Shown in pieces: positions 41,466-51,017 of a stretch of 64,000 nt of DNA. The stretch is from assembly GCF_000758525.1 (NCBI RefSeq), contig NZ_CP009241.1, positions 2,356,001 to 2,420,000 on the forward strand. The letters are read 5' to 3'. The position numbers were made by a program, and so were the translations under genes. The number at the start of each line of letters is the position of its first letter. Within the stretch, counting starts at the first letter, position 1. The notes beneath the pieces are model-generated. The model ran no database searches, was not told the origin of the DNA, and saw only the letters and a program-made list of their open reading frames with translations. The DNA comes from Paenibacillus sp. FSL H7-0357. Lineage in GTDB: Bacteria > Bacillota > Bacilli > Paenibacillales > Paenibacillaceae.

Positions 41466-41534
41466 GACGTATCCCTTTCGGGATGTTATTGTATGACATG
41501 TTCCATTTGGAGGGGGATTCCCTCCGCATGTCGG

Positions 41535-42146
41535 TCATTGAAGGCCTTTTACTAGCACTTCCACCGATTTCTCTTCCGTTTTCACGATATCGTAGGCAAA
41601 GTCGGATTGGCACCAGGTGACCAAAGCTCCCGTGATATAGGTGTATAAATAATTTACGATTTCTTCTCTGGACAATCCGCCGGTGAACAGCGATCGGGAT
41701 AGCCCTTCATCCACGATTTCATACAGCAATCCCGGTTTCAAACAGTCTGCCAGATAGGAGGAGCCGTCCGGCGATGTCGAGGATAAATTGAAGATATGTG
41801 CCAGTTTTGTCAATTCTGCTCCAGCGACCGACGAAAAGCTTAAAGCGATAATAACAAATGCTTTCAGCTTGTCTAACGGGGCAGATCCTGGATGTTCGTC
41901 CACATACTTCTGGAATTGATCATTTATATATTCGCTGATATCCTCGCGGTATAATTGTTTGACGATAGCCTCTTTCGACTTGTAGTGAATGTAAAAAGCC
42001 CCTTTGGAAAGGCCGCATTTCGCGCAAATTTCATCTACCGTAACCTGATTGTAGCCTTTGGCTAAAATGAGCTCTTTGGCTATAGCAAATATTTTCTTTT
42101 TTGTTTGTTTCCCTTTGAGGTACCGCTTCGTTTCCGCCGTTTTCAT
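41535..42146 (-). CDS. TetR-family transcriptional regulator
   Basis: 203 residues from the ATG ending at 42146, with GAGGGAAG just upstream on the minus strand; an ATG 10 codons earlier lacks a site. HTH: YNQVTVDEICAKCGLSKGAF then YIHYKSKEAIVKQL. The C-terminal ligand domain is helical. Divergent from the reductase at 42354. An inverted repeat (AAAAGTGAC/GTCACTTTT) covers the reductase promoter, so repression of that gene is likely. Confidence 0.8.
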   Translation of the reverse strand: MKTAETKRYLKGKQTKKKIFAIAKELILAKGYNQVTVDEICAKCGLSKGAFYIHYKSKEAIVKQLYREDISEYINDQFQKYVDEHPGSAPLDKLKAFVIIALSFSSVAGAELTKLAHIFNLSSTSPDGSSYLADCLKPGLLYEIVDEGLSRSLFTGGLSREEIVNYLYTYITGALVTWCQSDFAYDIVKTEEKSVEVLVKGLQ

Positions 42147-42257
42147 ATCTTCCCTCTTCCGCAGGTTCAAGGTCAACTTCCTATTCTTCGAATGAACATC
42201 TATAACTATAATGCATGTTTTTTGTCGATGTCAAAGCTATGGCTTGGCAAAGAAGGA

Positions 42258-42302
42258 TTGACGCTTAAAAGTGACCGGAGTATACTGACTGTAGTCACTT
42301 TT
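42258..42302 (+). promoter_or_regulatory. Promoter overlapped by a TetR-type dyad
   Basis: TTGACG (42258-42263), 17 bp, TATACT (42281-42286), a near-perfect vegetative promoter. The dyad AAAAGTGAC (42267-42275) / GTCACTTTT (42294-42302) spans the -10. Confidence 0.7.
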
Positions 42303-42353
42303 AAATGAGTGTACGACATATCAGCCAATCAGACGAAAGGAAGGTTTAATAAT

Positions 42354-43220
42354 ATGAAGATTGCTATCATCGGAACCGGACGTATCGGGGGGAACCTCGC
42401 CAGAGCATTTACAAAATGGGGGCATGACGTTGCCATCGCCAATTCCGGCAATGCAGAGGCCCTGCAGAATTTGGCCCAAGAGACAGGGGCGAAGCCGGCA
42501 ACGATGCGGGGCGTCGCCGAAGGCGCTGAGGTCGTGATCATCTCTATTCCGATAAAACGCATTCCGAGCCTGCCGTCCGGATTTCTGGACAAGGCCGCTC
42601 CAAGCGTGGTCGTCATCGATACAAACAACTATTATCCATTTATGCATCGCGACGGCGTGATCGAGGAGATCGAAAAAGGACTTCCCGAAAGCCGTTGGGT
42701 GGAGCAGCAAATCAAACGCCCGGTCATTAAGGCGTTCAATGCGACCCCGTGGTATAACTTGACTTGGGGTGTGCCTGCAGGAACTCCGGGCCGTTTGGCT
42801 CTGCCTGTCGCCGGCGACGATCCCGCGGCGAAAGCCATTGTTTTCAAATTGGTCGATCAGGTAGGGGTCGACCCCGTCGATGCTGGCGTTTTGAATGAGT
42901 CTTGGCGCCTGCAACCCGGCAAGCCGGTCTATTGCGTCGACCTTGATGTACCAGGGGTAAAGCGGGCGCTCGCCGCGGCGAGCCCGGAACGCGGTCCCGA
43001 ATTAACAGCGTTCCACCTTAGCAAGGAAGTGATTCAAGCAGCGCACGAGCAGCAAAGTGCGTTTTACGAGAAATACTTCAAAGCCTGCCTACTGCTCGCG
43101 GAAGCGAACGATTGGACGGAAGCGAAAGCCACTAAGGCGGTGCATGTGCGATTTGAGAAAGGCGACAAGTCCCCAGACGATATTTTGAACTTTGTACTAG
43201 AACAGCAACGACTTGATTGA
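42354..43220 (+). CDS. NADP-dependent reductase, F420-dependent-NADP-reductase-like
   Basis: 288 residues from ATG 42354 (GGAAGG upstream). Rossmann signature KIAIIGTGRIGGNLARAFTK followed by HDVAIANSGN, VVIISIPIKRIPSL and VVIDTNNYYP, as in the NADP-oxidoreductase/F420H2 reductase group. The longer C-terminal part (HVRFEKGDKSPDD near the end) is not recognised. Regulated by the divergent TetR gene. Possibly a detoxifying reductase; substrate unknown. Confidence 0.75.
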   Translation: MKIAIIGTGRIGGNLARAFTKWGHDVAIANSGNAEALQNLAQETGAKPATMRGVAEGAEVVIISIPIKRIPSLPSGFLDKAAPSVVVIDTNNYYPFMHRDGVIEEIEKGLPESRWVEQQIKRPVIKAFNATPWYNLTWGVPAGTPGRLALPVAGDDPAAKAIVFKLVDQVGVDPVDAGVLNESWRLQPGKPVYCVDLDVPGVKRALAAASPERGPELTAFHLSKEVIQAAHEQQSAFYEKYFKACLLLAEANDWTEAKATKAVHVRFEKGDKSPDDILNFVLEQQRLD

Positions 43221-43290
43221 TGACGTGGTTGAGGCCGTTTTTTATTGAGTGGTAATGATCCGCTGGTTTGATTTGTACGAGGACTATAAA

Positions 43291-43331
43291 AAAGAATCAA
43301 ACAGCGCCTTATTCGGGTTGTTTGATTCTTT
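43291..43331. terminator. Bidirectional terminator
   Basis: AAAGAATCAAACA (43291-43303) pairs with TGTTTGATTCTTT (43319-43331). Serves the convergent reductase and SGNH esterase genes. Confidence 0.8.
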
Positions 43332-43370
43332 TTGATATTTGTCTTGATGGGTTGTACAGATATTCAGCTC

Positions 43371-45110
43371 TTATACGTTATAGCCGAAGCCGAGGATCGT
43401 GAAGCATTTGTCCTCATCACCAGCGGCCATTCTTATTTCTATCACGTGCTCCAAGTTAAGCTCATTCTGGTACAGGATAACCGGGTTGCAGTGTGTCCAG
43501 TTGTTCTCATGCGGATCAGCAGTGACCACCAGTTTGCCATCGACGAGAATGTCCGCTTTTCCAAATTCGGGACTGCCTGAATCCTTGTATACCAGGATAA
43601 GGTTTTTGCTTGTTATCGTCAGCTTGAAGCTGTCCTGTCCCGAAGCAGCCTCATGCATCCAGTTATGCGGGAATTCTGGGGTCCCGTAAGGGTTCGCGTC
43701 CATTTCCACCATCTGCAATTCCGTATCGCTTCCCGAGAAACCGCCTGCTTCAATGCTGGCAGCGCCTATATGGCTCTTGCGGTCCAGCAGCCGGGTGCAG
43801 GCAAAATCATTTCCCAGAACCGGCGGTTTATCCAGTGTGATATCCCCGCCGGTCGTAAGCGATTTATAGGTCTCGGAGAATAAGAAGGTGAGGCAATCCG
43901 CCATTACCCGGTGACCCTCGTTAGTGGGATGATAGATATCATAGAAAAATTGCCTTTTCGATATGATATTACCTTCAGCCTTGCTCAGTCGGAACTGTTC
44001 TGTCACTGCGTTCTTTACACTCACCATAGGGAGATGATAGTGCAGGCCTACGGGGGAGAGCCGTTCCTGGAGGTTCCAGTCATTCACAAAAACACTAAAC
44101 AGCAGGATCACGGCCGGTTGGTTGCTCGCGGAAAGGATCTTCAGGCAGAGGCTTTCAAAGCAGTTGCCCTTTGTTTCATCGCCCTCGTCGTTTACCGCGA
44201 ATTCCACCACTACAATGTCCGGTGTTACGGCACCGTCCCTGAGAATATCTCTTTCATAGCGGATGACCCCAAGCTCCGATGGCGTTCCGCCTACTCCGGC
44301 CTTCACATAATGAATGTTCTCTCCGCCGTCCTTGCCGAATAGTTCCTTAAATCTTAAATAGGACTGATAGGCATAACACTGGGTATGTATAGGCTTGGCC
44401 CCCGCACCTTGAGTGATGGAACCTCCGATGTATGCGATCGTGACGTCCTCACCTTTGACTGCCTTTGCTATCGCTGCCCTCAATCTTGTATTATTGCCTG
44501 AATGCATCAAGGACTTTGCGATCATGTCCCTGTATTCATTCGAGCCGAACGAAACCGGAGGTTCAGTGCTAAGTTCAGGCACAGCATAACCGTCATTCAG
44601 ATAGAAAATGATACTACCCGTCGCCAGCTCGCCCTCCCGGCTGAATTCGAAGGCGAATTTGCCGGGAGACTCATCATCCTCGGACCATGTGAAGTCCTCT
44701 AGCTTGAGCATGATTTCCGTTCCGTCGCCCGGGCAGGGAACAACCAGCCGGGTGCCTGTCTCATATTTACTCGTTTTGCCCCAGTTCTGGAGATGGAAAG
44801 ACACCTCCACATCTGCCCTGGCTGTCTTTACGGACACCCCGATACTATGAACCAGACGGCGAAATCCAGTCCAGCTCCCCAAAAGATCCAGAATCTTCTC
44901 ATCTGTGACTCCACCTATATATTTGGCCTTGTCTATCAGATAGTTGCCTTCGAGATAAATTTCCTGTGAAGGCCTGCCCTGAGCCCGCGCTGTCGCCTCA
45001 ATAGCTGTTTCAAACAGCACGAAAAATCCGCTTCTTTTCTGAGCCGGGTCCTTGGGTGCCTTAGGACCTTCATTTATACCGGCAGAATAGACCTTACTAT
45101 TGTCTTCCAC
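43371..45110 (-). CDS. SGNH/GDSL-type esterase (579 residues)
   Basis: N-terminal beta domain (about 1-190), then the SGNH hydrolase: IGGSITQGAG with the nucleophile Ser (near 228), EFAVNDEGD (near 310), and DIYHPTNEGH with the catalytic His/Asp (near 395). A C-terminal beta domain follows (about 430-579). No signal peptide, so probably cytoplasmic. It is divergent from a GH115 alpha-glucuronidase, both flanking cre-like sites, pointing to deacetylation of imported xylo-oligosaccharides. Start is GTG with GAGG upstream. Confidence 0.8.
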   Translation of the reverse strand: MEDNSKVYSAGINEGPKAPKDPAQKRSGFFVLFETAIEATARAQGRPSQEIYLEGNYLIDKAKYIGGVTDEKILDLLGSWTGFRRLVHSIGVSVKTARADVEVSFHLQNWGKTSKYETGTRLVVPCPGDGTEIMLKLEDFTWSEDDESPGKFAFEFSREGELATGSIIFYLNDGYAVPELSTEPPVSFGSNEYRDMIAKSLMHSGNNTRLRAAIAKAVKGEDVTIAYIGGSITQGAGAKPIHTQCYAYQSYLRFKELFGKDGGENIHYVKAGVGGTPSELGVIRYERDILRDGAVTPDIVVVEFAVNDEGDETKGNCFESLCLKILSASNQPAVILLFSVFVNDWNLQERLSPVGLHYHLPMVSVKNAVTEQFRLSKAEGNIISKRQFFYDIYHPTNEGHRVMADCLTFLFSETYKSLTTGGDITLDKPPVLGNDFACTRLLDRKSHIGAASIEAGGFSGSDTELQMVEMDANPYGTPEFPHNWMHEAASGQDSFKLTITSKNLILVYKDSGSPEFGKADILVDGKLVVTADPHENNWTHCNPVILYQNELNLEHVIEIRMAAGDEDKCFTILGFGYNV

Positions 45111-45139
45111 TTTAAACCAGCCTCACTTTCCAATGTGTA

Positions 45140-45153
45140 TGAAGGCGCTTTCG
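45140..45153 (-). promoter_or_regulatory. cre-like site near the esterase start
   Basis: TGAAGGCGCTTTCG matches 12 of 14 positions of the CcpA cre consensus, 30 bp upstream of the esterase start codon. Suggests catabolite control. Confidence 0.45.
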
Positions 45154-45245
45154 AACACTTTCATTATAGACTTGAAATCCGGGAGGGCTCAACGATATTC
45201 ATAAATCCCAATAGTTATTACAATAAGTCCTTTAGTTTGTATATG

Positions 45246-45273
45246 TTGATTGAAACCGCTTTAATTATATAAT
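45246..45273 (+). promoter_or_regulatory. Promoter with cre-like site for the GH115 gene
   Basis: TTGATT (45246-45251), 16 bp, TATAAT (45268-45273). TGAAACCGCTTTAA (45251-45264), matching 13 of 14 cre positions, lies between them, so CcpA binding would block the promoter. Confidence 0.6.
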
Positions 45274-45335
45274 ATGCCTAAGCAGAGTTTTGTCTGAACC
45301 TACATTAATCAAGAAAAACAAGGAGCGACATTGCA

Positions 45336-48218
45336 ATGATAACGAATCGTACAAAGCCTGGTTCCTCGCCGGTCAAGCAATTTACGCTTGTAAAAGAGGG
45401 AATCGCGGGCAAGATTTACATAGATCCCAAGGGGGAGGATTATGACGGATTACATCGGGTGGCCAAGTCTTTTGCCGCGGATGTGCATCTCGTGACGGGT
45501 ACAGAGCCTTCCATCCTTACACAAAAGGAGCACCTGGCTGGAACGGCTGTTATTGCCGGATCGATTGGCAGCAATGATGTCATTGATACGTTAATTGCAG
45601 AGGGGATTCTTGATGTATCCGCCATTCAGGGCAAGCGGGAATGCTACCGGATTCAGAGGGTGGAACATCCGGTTCCCGGAGTAGATCAGGGACTGGTTAT
45701 CGCCGGGAGTGATAAGCGGGGCACGATATACGGCATCTATGCAATTTCCGAAAGGATTGGAGTCAGCCCGTGGGTATTCTGGGGGGATGTTGTCCCGGAC
45801 AAGAAGCCGCTGCTGGCTTTTTCCGCAGAACAGCTCAACAGCACATCCAAGGAACCCTCCGTCAAATACAGAGGGATATTTCTGAATGACGACTGGCCCT
45901 CCCTGGGCTCTTGGGTGACTCAGGCGTTTGGCGACTTCAACGAAGAGTTTTACGATAAGGTATTTGAGCTGATTCTCAGACTGAAAGGGAATTTTTTATG
46001 GCCGGCTATGTGGAGTGCTGAATTCAGCCTGAACGGCAAAAGCAGCCCGATCGCCAATGCCAGGCATGCTGAAGCATACGGCATCATCATGGGAACCTCC
46101 CATCATGAACCTCTGTTCCGGGCAGGCAGCGAATGGCAGAAGGTATACAAGCAGTATGGAACAAGCAACCTGTGGGATTTTGCCCGGAATAAACAGGCGA
46201 TCACCAATTTCTGGGAAGATGGAATCAAGCGCAATAAGAGCTTTCATAACCTGATCACCCTCGGCATGCGGGGGGAGGCCGATTCCGCACTGGAGGGTTC
46301 TGACCGGGAGAATATTGAACTGCTTAAGGACATCATCCTGACCCAGAAAGACTTACTACGGAAATATAATCTGGACCATGCGCCGCAAATTCTCGCCGTA
46401 TACAAGGAAGTAGAGAAATACTGGTACGGCACTGCTGAAGTAAAGGGCTTGAAGGACTGGGAGGTCCTGAAGGATGTTACAATTCTGCTGGCTGACGACA
46501 ACTTCGGCAATCTGCGGAAAATCCCCGCGGTACACGAGCAGCACCGCAGTGCCGGCTGGGGCATGTATTATCATTTTGACTATCATGGCGGTCCGCATTC
46601 CTATGAATGGGTGAATACCATTCCGCTGGAGAAGGTCTGGGAGCAAATGTCTATGGCATTCGATTACGGCATCCGCGAGGTATGGGTCGTTAATGTAGGA
46701 GACCTTAAGCCCATGGAATTGCCGATATCCTATTTTCTGGATTTGGCATATGACTTTGAAGCTTGGGGGAGCCATGCAATCAACCGGACTGGCGAATATA
46801 CCAGACGGTGGGTGGAGCAGCAATTCGGCCATTCTCTGGAGGCAGGAAGTATAGAAGGAATCGGCCAGTTGTTATCGGATTACACTAGAATGAACGGCCG
46901 GCGCAAACCGGAAATTATCAATACTTCAACCTTTAGTCTTGTGAACGGTCACGAGGCGCAGAGAGTTCTGCAGCTGGCGCTTGGAATTGAAAATGCAGCC
47001 GATAACTATAATGCGTTGATCCCTGAATCGCAGAAGGATGCCTATTATCAGCTCGTCTATTATCCTGCGGTAGCTTCGGCCAATGTGGTCAAAATGCATA
47101 TCTATGCCGGAATGAGCAAGCTGTATGCTGAGCGGGGCAGTGTTCTGGCCAATACCTATGCGAAGTTGACAACGGAAGCAATCGAGCGGGATAAGGAACT
47201 GGAGCATTATTATAATACCCGGCTTTCAGGAGGGAAATGGCAGGGGATGATGAGTTCCGCTCATGTCGGGTATGTCCGCTGGGATGCGGAAGGGTGGAAG
47301 TATCCGGCAGTGCACACCATAATTCCTGATCAGGATTCTCAAATGATCGTTGATGTAGAGGGAACGGAGCGAGGATATGTTACGGGTACGGCTACTCTAC
47401 CGGTATTCAGCAATCTGCACCAAGAGACGTATGAGATCACGATCAGCAATGGTGGAGCGGCGGGCTTCATGTATCGGGCAGACTGCAATGCGGACTGGAT
47501 CAGGCTGGATAGCACGCAGGAGTGGGTGGACACAGGGAAGACGATACAGGTAAGTGTGGACTGGGAGAAAGCAAAGGGGAAGGAATCGGGCGAAATTACC
47601 CTCACAGGTGCCGGAGGAACGGTTAGGATCGATGTATCCTTGGACTGGTTTGACCACCGGGAGGTGCCGCCGGCAACCTTTATTGAAGCTCATAATATCG
47701 TGGCGATTGAGGCGGAGCATGCCCTAAGCCGTGTTTCGAAATCCGGAGTTGAATGGAGGATTATCGAGAACTATGGCCGTTCTTTATCCTCGGTCAAAAT
47801 GTTCCCGGACGGAGCATCTTTTGCCGGGCCGGAGCATGCGCCATATCTGGAGTACCGGATTCTGGTGCGTCAGGACGGGGAGTACACCTTGACCGCCTAT
47901 CTTGCTCCGACAAACAATCTTTCACCGGTCAGAGGGTTGAAATATGCGGCAGGTTTTGATGGCGAAACTCCGGTGATTGCGGACGCGCTGCCGCCGCACT
48001 ATGAAGGCGGCAACCATGACAATGAACCTTGGTGCCGCGCCGTTATGGACAATATTCATACGCCCGTCACCCGCCATACGCTGACCCAAGGGGTGCATAC
48101 TCTCCGCTTTTACGGACTCGCTGCCGGACTGGTTGTTCAAAAGCTGGTGCTGTCTGCTTCCACGCTGCCCTATACCTGCCTTGGGCCGGAGGAGAGCTAC
48201 CGTACGGGACGGGCGTAA
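45336..48218 (+). CDS. GH115 family xylan alpha-1,2-glucuronidase
   Basis: 960 residues, the family length. N-terminal domain (about 1-170), then the barrel with VKYRGIFLNDDWPSLGSWV (about 180), LKGNFLWPAMWSAEF (about 220), MGTSHHEPLFRA (about 250) and GMYYHFDYHGGPHSYEWVN (about 410-430). Beta-type C-terminal domains follow (from about 670). It removes (4-O-methyl)glucuronic acid from xylan side chains. No signal peptide is seen, so it likely acts on imported oligosaccharides with the divergent SGNH esterase. Confidence 0.88.
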   Translation: MITNRTKPGSSPVKQFTLVKEGIAGKIYIDPKGEDYDGLHRVAKSFAADVHLVTGTEPSILTQKEHLAGTAVIAGSIGSNDVIDTLIAEGILDVSAIQGKRECYRIQRVEHPVPGVDQGLVIAGSDKRGTIYGIYAISERIGVSPWVFWGDVVPDKKPLLAFSAEQLNSTSKEPSVKYRGIFLNDDWPSLGSWVTQAFGDFNEEFYDKVFELILRLKGNFLWPAMWSAEFSLNGKSSPIANARHAEAYGIIMGTSHHEPLFRAGSEWQKVYKQYGTSNLWDFARNKQAITNFWEDGIKRNKSFHNLITLGMRGEADSALEGSDRENIELLKDIILTQKDLLRKYNLDHAPQILAVYKEVEKYWYGTAEVKGLKDWEVLKDVTILLADDNFGNLRKIPAVHEQHRSAGWGMYYHFDYHGGPHSYEWVNTIPLEKVWEQMSMAFDYGIREVWVVNVGDLKPMELPISYFLDLAYDFEAWGSHAINRTGEYTRRWVEQQFGHSLEAGSIEGIGQLLSDYTRMNGRRKPEIINTSTFSLVNGHEAQRVLQLALGIENAADNYNALIPESQKDAYYQLVYYPAVASANVVKMHIYAGMSKLYAERGSVLANTYAKLTTEAIERDKELEHYYNTRLSGGKWQGMMSSAHVGYVRWDAEGWKYPAVHTIIPDQDSQMIVDVEGTERGYVTGTATLPVFSNLHQETYEITISNGGAAGFMYRADCNADWIRLDSTQEWVDTGKTIQVSVDWEKAKGKESGEITLTGAGGTVRIDVSLDWFDHREVPPATFIEAHNIVAIEAEHALSRVSKSGVEWRIIENYGRSLSSVKMFPDGASFAGPEHAPYLEYRILVRQDGEYTLTAYLAPTNNLSPVRGLKYAAGFDGETPVIADALPPHYEGGNHDNEPWCRAVMDNIHTPVTRHTLTQGVHTLRFYGLAAGLVVQKLVLSASTLPYTCLGPEESYRTGRA

Positions 48219-48220
48219 GT

Positions 48221-49312
48221 TCAGATGCGTTTTTTGATGTGATAGACAATGAGCAGCATTAGCGGGAAAACGATGGAATAGGTGAAGTCCCAGTCTACCC
48301 AGTAGGCGGGGATTTCTTTGACGTAGAAAATAAGATCTTTTGCAATCAGATGGGTCAGACCGTAAAGCAAAAATGCCACCGGAAAAATTAGGGGACGGTA
48401 TGATTTCAGCTTCAGCAGCTGGGCGGTCCCTAAGACAAAGGCGTAGAAGTAAAGCGCTGTTTTGAAATAGGTGCTTATAATCCATGTGGTAGCCATTAAA
48501 GCTTCAAGCCGCTGCAGAAAATTGCCGATGTTAATCCTTTGGGCAAGAATATAAGCTGCATAGAAGTTGTGCTCGGAGAAATAAGCGCCCAACACCGTCA
48601 GGGAAAGAAACAAAATAAGGTTCAGTCCAACCCCTCCGATGAGCAGGGCGATGAATATATCCCGGCTTGTATTGCTTTGTTTTTTGGCATAGGGATACAC
48701 CATGAAGAATACGCATAATTCCCCAAACGGATAAAATACCCCAAAAAAGACCGTGTGCAGCATGTCAGGAAACGGTGTATTCATAATCGGATAGATCTGC
48801 TCTATATGAATATCGGGAATCAGCAGAGCGAGCAGGCCGATCAGAAAAACCGAAAAGAAAGGGAGGAAAATCTGGGCCGCCCGCCCCAGCGTTTCCAGAC
48901 CCAGTCTTAAGCCATACACCAGCAGAACAATGGCCATGAAACGGATAACTCCCCCGGGGGTCGCCTCGTAAACCTGTGTGCACATAAAATCTTCAATTTC
49001 CCTGACATAGGTAGAGGCAGCAATGAGAAAAAAGATTAAATAACTCAGAGCTACCGCTCCACCCACCCATTTTCCTAAAATTTGTTGTGAAAGCTCGATA
49101 ATTGTTTTATTAGGATCAATATTGGCTGTAGTTATCATCAGCTTTAGGGTTGCGAGACCCAAGGGAATACTAATGAGGCCGGCGATCCACGCATCTTCGT
49201 GAGCTTCTGCTGTCATTATCGAAGGATATACAAGCGCCATGTCCCCAATAAGAGTGAAAAGCCCGAGTACTATCATTTGAGCTGTACTGATCTGGTCCTT
49301 TTCAAGTCTCAT
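48221..49312 (-). CDS. Spore germination permease, GerAB family
   Basis: 363 residues from the ATG ending at 49312 (GGAGG upstream). About ten membrane helices in the APC fold (MIVLGLFTLIGDMALVYPSI, AVALSYLIFFLIAASTYV). The B subunit binds the germinant. Here it is divergent from the A and C genes instead of lying between them. Upstream on the minus strand TGCATA-17-CATGCTA matches a sigma-G promoter, as expected for forespore expression. Confidence 0.85.
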   Translation of the reverse strand: MRLEKDQISTAQMIVLGLFTLIGDMALVYPSIMTAEAHEDAWIAGLISIPLGLATLKLMITTANIDPNKTIIELSQQILGKWVGGAVALSYLIFFLIAASTYVREIEDFMCTQVYEATPGGVIRFMAIVLLVYGLRLGLETLGRAAQIFLPFFSVFLIGLLALLIPDIHIEQIYPIMNTPFPDMLHTVFFGVFYPFGELCVFFMVYPYAKKQSNTSRDIFIALLIGGVGLNLILFLSLTVLGAYFSEHNFYAAYILAQRINIGNFLQRLEALMATTWIISTYFKTALYFYAFVLGTAQLLKLKSYRPLIFPVAFLLYGLTHLIAKDLIFYVKEIPAYWVDWDFTYSIVFPLMLLIVYHIKKRI

Positions 49313-49367
49313 GTGATTCCTCCGTATCTGCTGCAAGCCCTTTTCAGCGTTTCAATATTATTTTCCT

Positions 49368-49397
49368 TAGCATGCAATATCCTTCCATAATTATGCA
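49368..49397 (-). promoter_or_regulatory. Sigma-G-like promoter of the gerAB-type gene
   Basis: On the minus strand TGCATA (49397-49392), 17 bp, CATGCTA (49374-49368). Close to the sigma-G consensus. Confidence 0.6.
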
Positions 49398-49422
49398 CCC
49401 TAAACAAAATAGAGGTGGAATC

Positions 49423-49452
49423 GGGATAATTATCAAATTCCGCATCATACTA
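49423..49452 (+). promoter_or_regulatory. Sigma-G-like promoter of the gerAA-gerAC-type operon
   Basis: GGGATA (49423-49428), 17 bp, CATACTA (49446-49452). The -10 is the sigma-G consensus. Confidence 0.55.
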
Positions 49453-49487
49453 AGGACAGTTTGTTCACGAAAAACGGAGGTTACGTT

Positions 49488-51017
49488 ATGGAGGATGTCC
49501 TTAGGAGCCCATTGTCACACCGGCTAGAGGATAATCAGAAGCAGCTATCCCAATTGCTCGGGAAAAGCACCGATCTGATAATCAAAGAATTGCAGCTGGA
49601 TCCATGTACGCAAATTGCGGTGATCTATATAGATGGTCTTGTAGACACGCAGGTGCTGCATAACTCTATTCTTTTTTCCCTTCAGGAAGGCTGTGCCCCT
49701 GAGCTCCTGCGGGATCTTGATGCCGGGCAGAAGTTTGAGCTTCTGCAGAAACGTATCCTAATCGCAGGAGATCTATCTGTTACTGATGATCTGAGACAAT
49801 TTGCGTATCAGCTAATGTCCGGCAATGTGATGGTGCTGGTGGACGGAATACCGAGTGCCCTGCGGATCGGGCTTCCCGGGTGGGATGACCGGAATGTAAG
49901 TGAACCCAGCTCGCAATCGGTTGTGAGGGGGCCGATGGAGGCGTTCACAGAGAATATGAGAACGAACACGTCATTGATCCGAAGAAAAATAAAAGACAGT
50001 CACCTGTGGCTCGAAACGTTCCAGATCGGCAAGGTGACGCAGACCAGCGTGTCCATTATGTATCTCACTAATCTCGCAAGCCCTGACCTGGTGCTGGAGG
50101 TAAAGCGCCGGCTGGACCAAATAGATACAGACAGCATTCTGGAGAGCGGATATATCGAGGAATTTATTCAGGATAAGACTGCCACGCCTTTCCCGACAAT
50201 CTATAACAGTGATCGGCCGGATACCATCGCGGCGGGAATTCTGGAAGGAAAAGTGGCGATTCTTGTGGACGGAACGCCGTTTGTCCTGCTGGTGCCTTGC
50301 TTTTTTGTCTCCTTTTTCCAATCTGCCGAAGATTATTATCAGCGGTCCGATATTGCCACCTTGCTGCGGTTTGTTCGCTTTCTTTCTTTTTTTATTACGA
50401 TGCTTGCCCCCTCTTTTTACGTGGCGGTTACTACGTATCATCAGGAGATGATCCCTACCAGTCTGGTCATAAGCCTTGCCGCACAACGGGAGAGCGTCCC
50501 GGTTCCGGCTTTCGTAGAGGCGCTGCTTATGGAATTAACGTATGAGATTCTCCGGGAAGCGGGTGTGAGAATACCGAAGAATATAGGGCAGGCCATCTCA
50601 ATCGTCGGTACGCTGGTCATTGGCCAGGCAGCCGTTGCGGCGGGTTTTATCTCATCGGCGATGGTTATTATTGTATCCATTACGGCCATTTCCAGCTTTG
50701 TCATACCGGAGTCGGGCATGGCCATTGCCGCAAGAATGATTCGTTTTGTATTTATCGTGCTGGCTGGTTTTATAGGGTTGTACGGGATATTGTTTGGCGT
50801 GTTTTTGATTGTGCTGCATTTGGCAAGCCTTCGTTCATTCGGCATGCCTTATATGAGTCCAATCGCTCCATACGAATCGAAAGATCTGAAGGATTCGATC
50901 TTCCGCTTTCCTTGGCCGCTTTTAAAGACAAGGCCGGCTAACTTGAAAGTACAGAATTTAAACCGCCAAGACACTTCCATGGGGAAGGAACCGATTTATG
51001 AGCCCAATAAAAAGTAA
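49488..51017 (+). CDS. Spore germination protein, GerAA family
   Basis: 509 residues from ATG 49488 (CGGAGG upstream). N-terminal soluble domain (about 1-240) with STDLIIKELQ, then the membrane half with four to six helices (VPCFFVSFFQSAEDYYQRSD, IVGTLVIGQAAVAAGFISSA). It forms the germination receptor with GerB and GerC, and recent work on the family assigns an oligomeric ion channel role to the A subunit. It overlaps the C gene by 20 bp. Confidence 0.9.
   Translation: MEDVLRSPLSHRLEDNQKQLSQLLGKSTDLIIKELQLDPCTQIAVIYIDGLVDTQVLHNSILFSLQEGCAPELLRDLDAGQKFELLQKRILIAGDLSVTDDLRQFAYQLMSGNVMVLVDGIPSALRIGLPGWDDRNVSEPSSQSVVRGPMEAFTENMRTNTSLIRRKIKDSHLWLETFQIGKVTQTSVSIMYLTNLASPDLVLEVKRRLDQIDTDSILESGYIEEFIQDKTATPFPTIYNSDRPDTIAAGILEGKVAILVDGTPFVLLVPCFFVSFFQSAEDYYQRSDIATLLRFVRFLSFFITMLAPSFYVAVTTYHQEMIPTSLVISLAAQRESVPVPAFVEALLMELTYEILREAGVRIPKNIGQAISIVGTLVIGQAAVAAGFISSAMVIIVSITAISSFVIPESGMAIAARMIRFVFIVLAGFIGLYGILFGVFLIVLHLASLRSFGMPYMSPIAPYESKDLKDSIFRFPWPLLKTRPANLKVQNLNRQDTSMGKEPIYEPNKK

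Noticed and set aside
47922..48485. Minus-strand open frame of 187 codons at the GH115 end
   Set aside because: Overlaps the well-supported GH115 gene and the germination permease gene in other frames.
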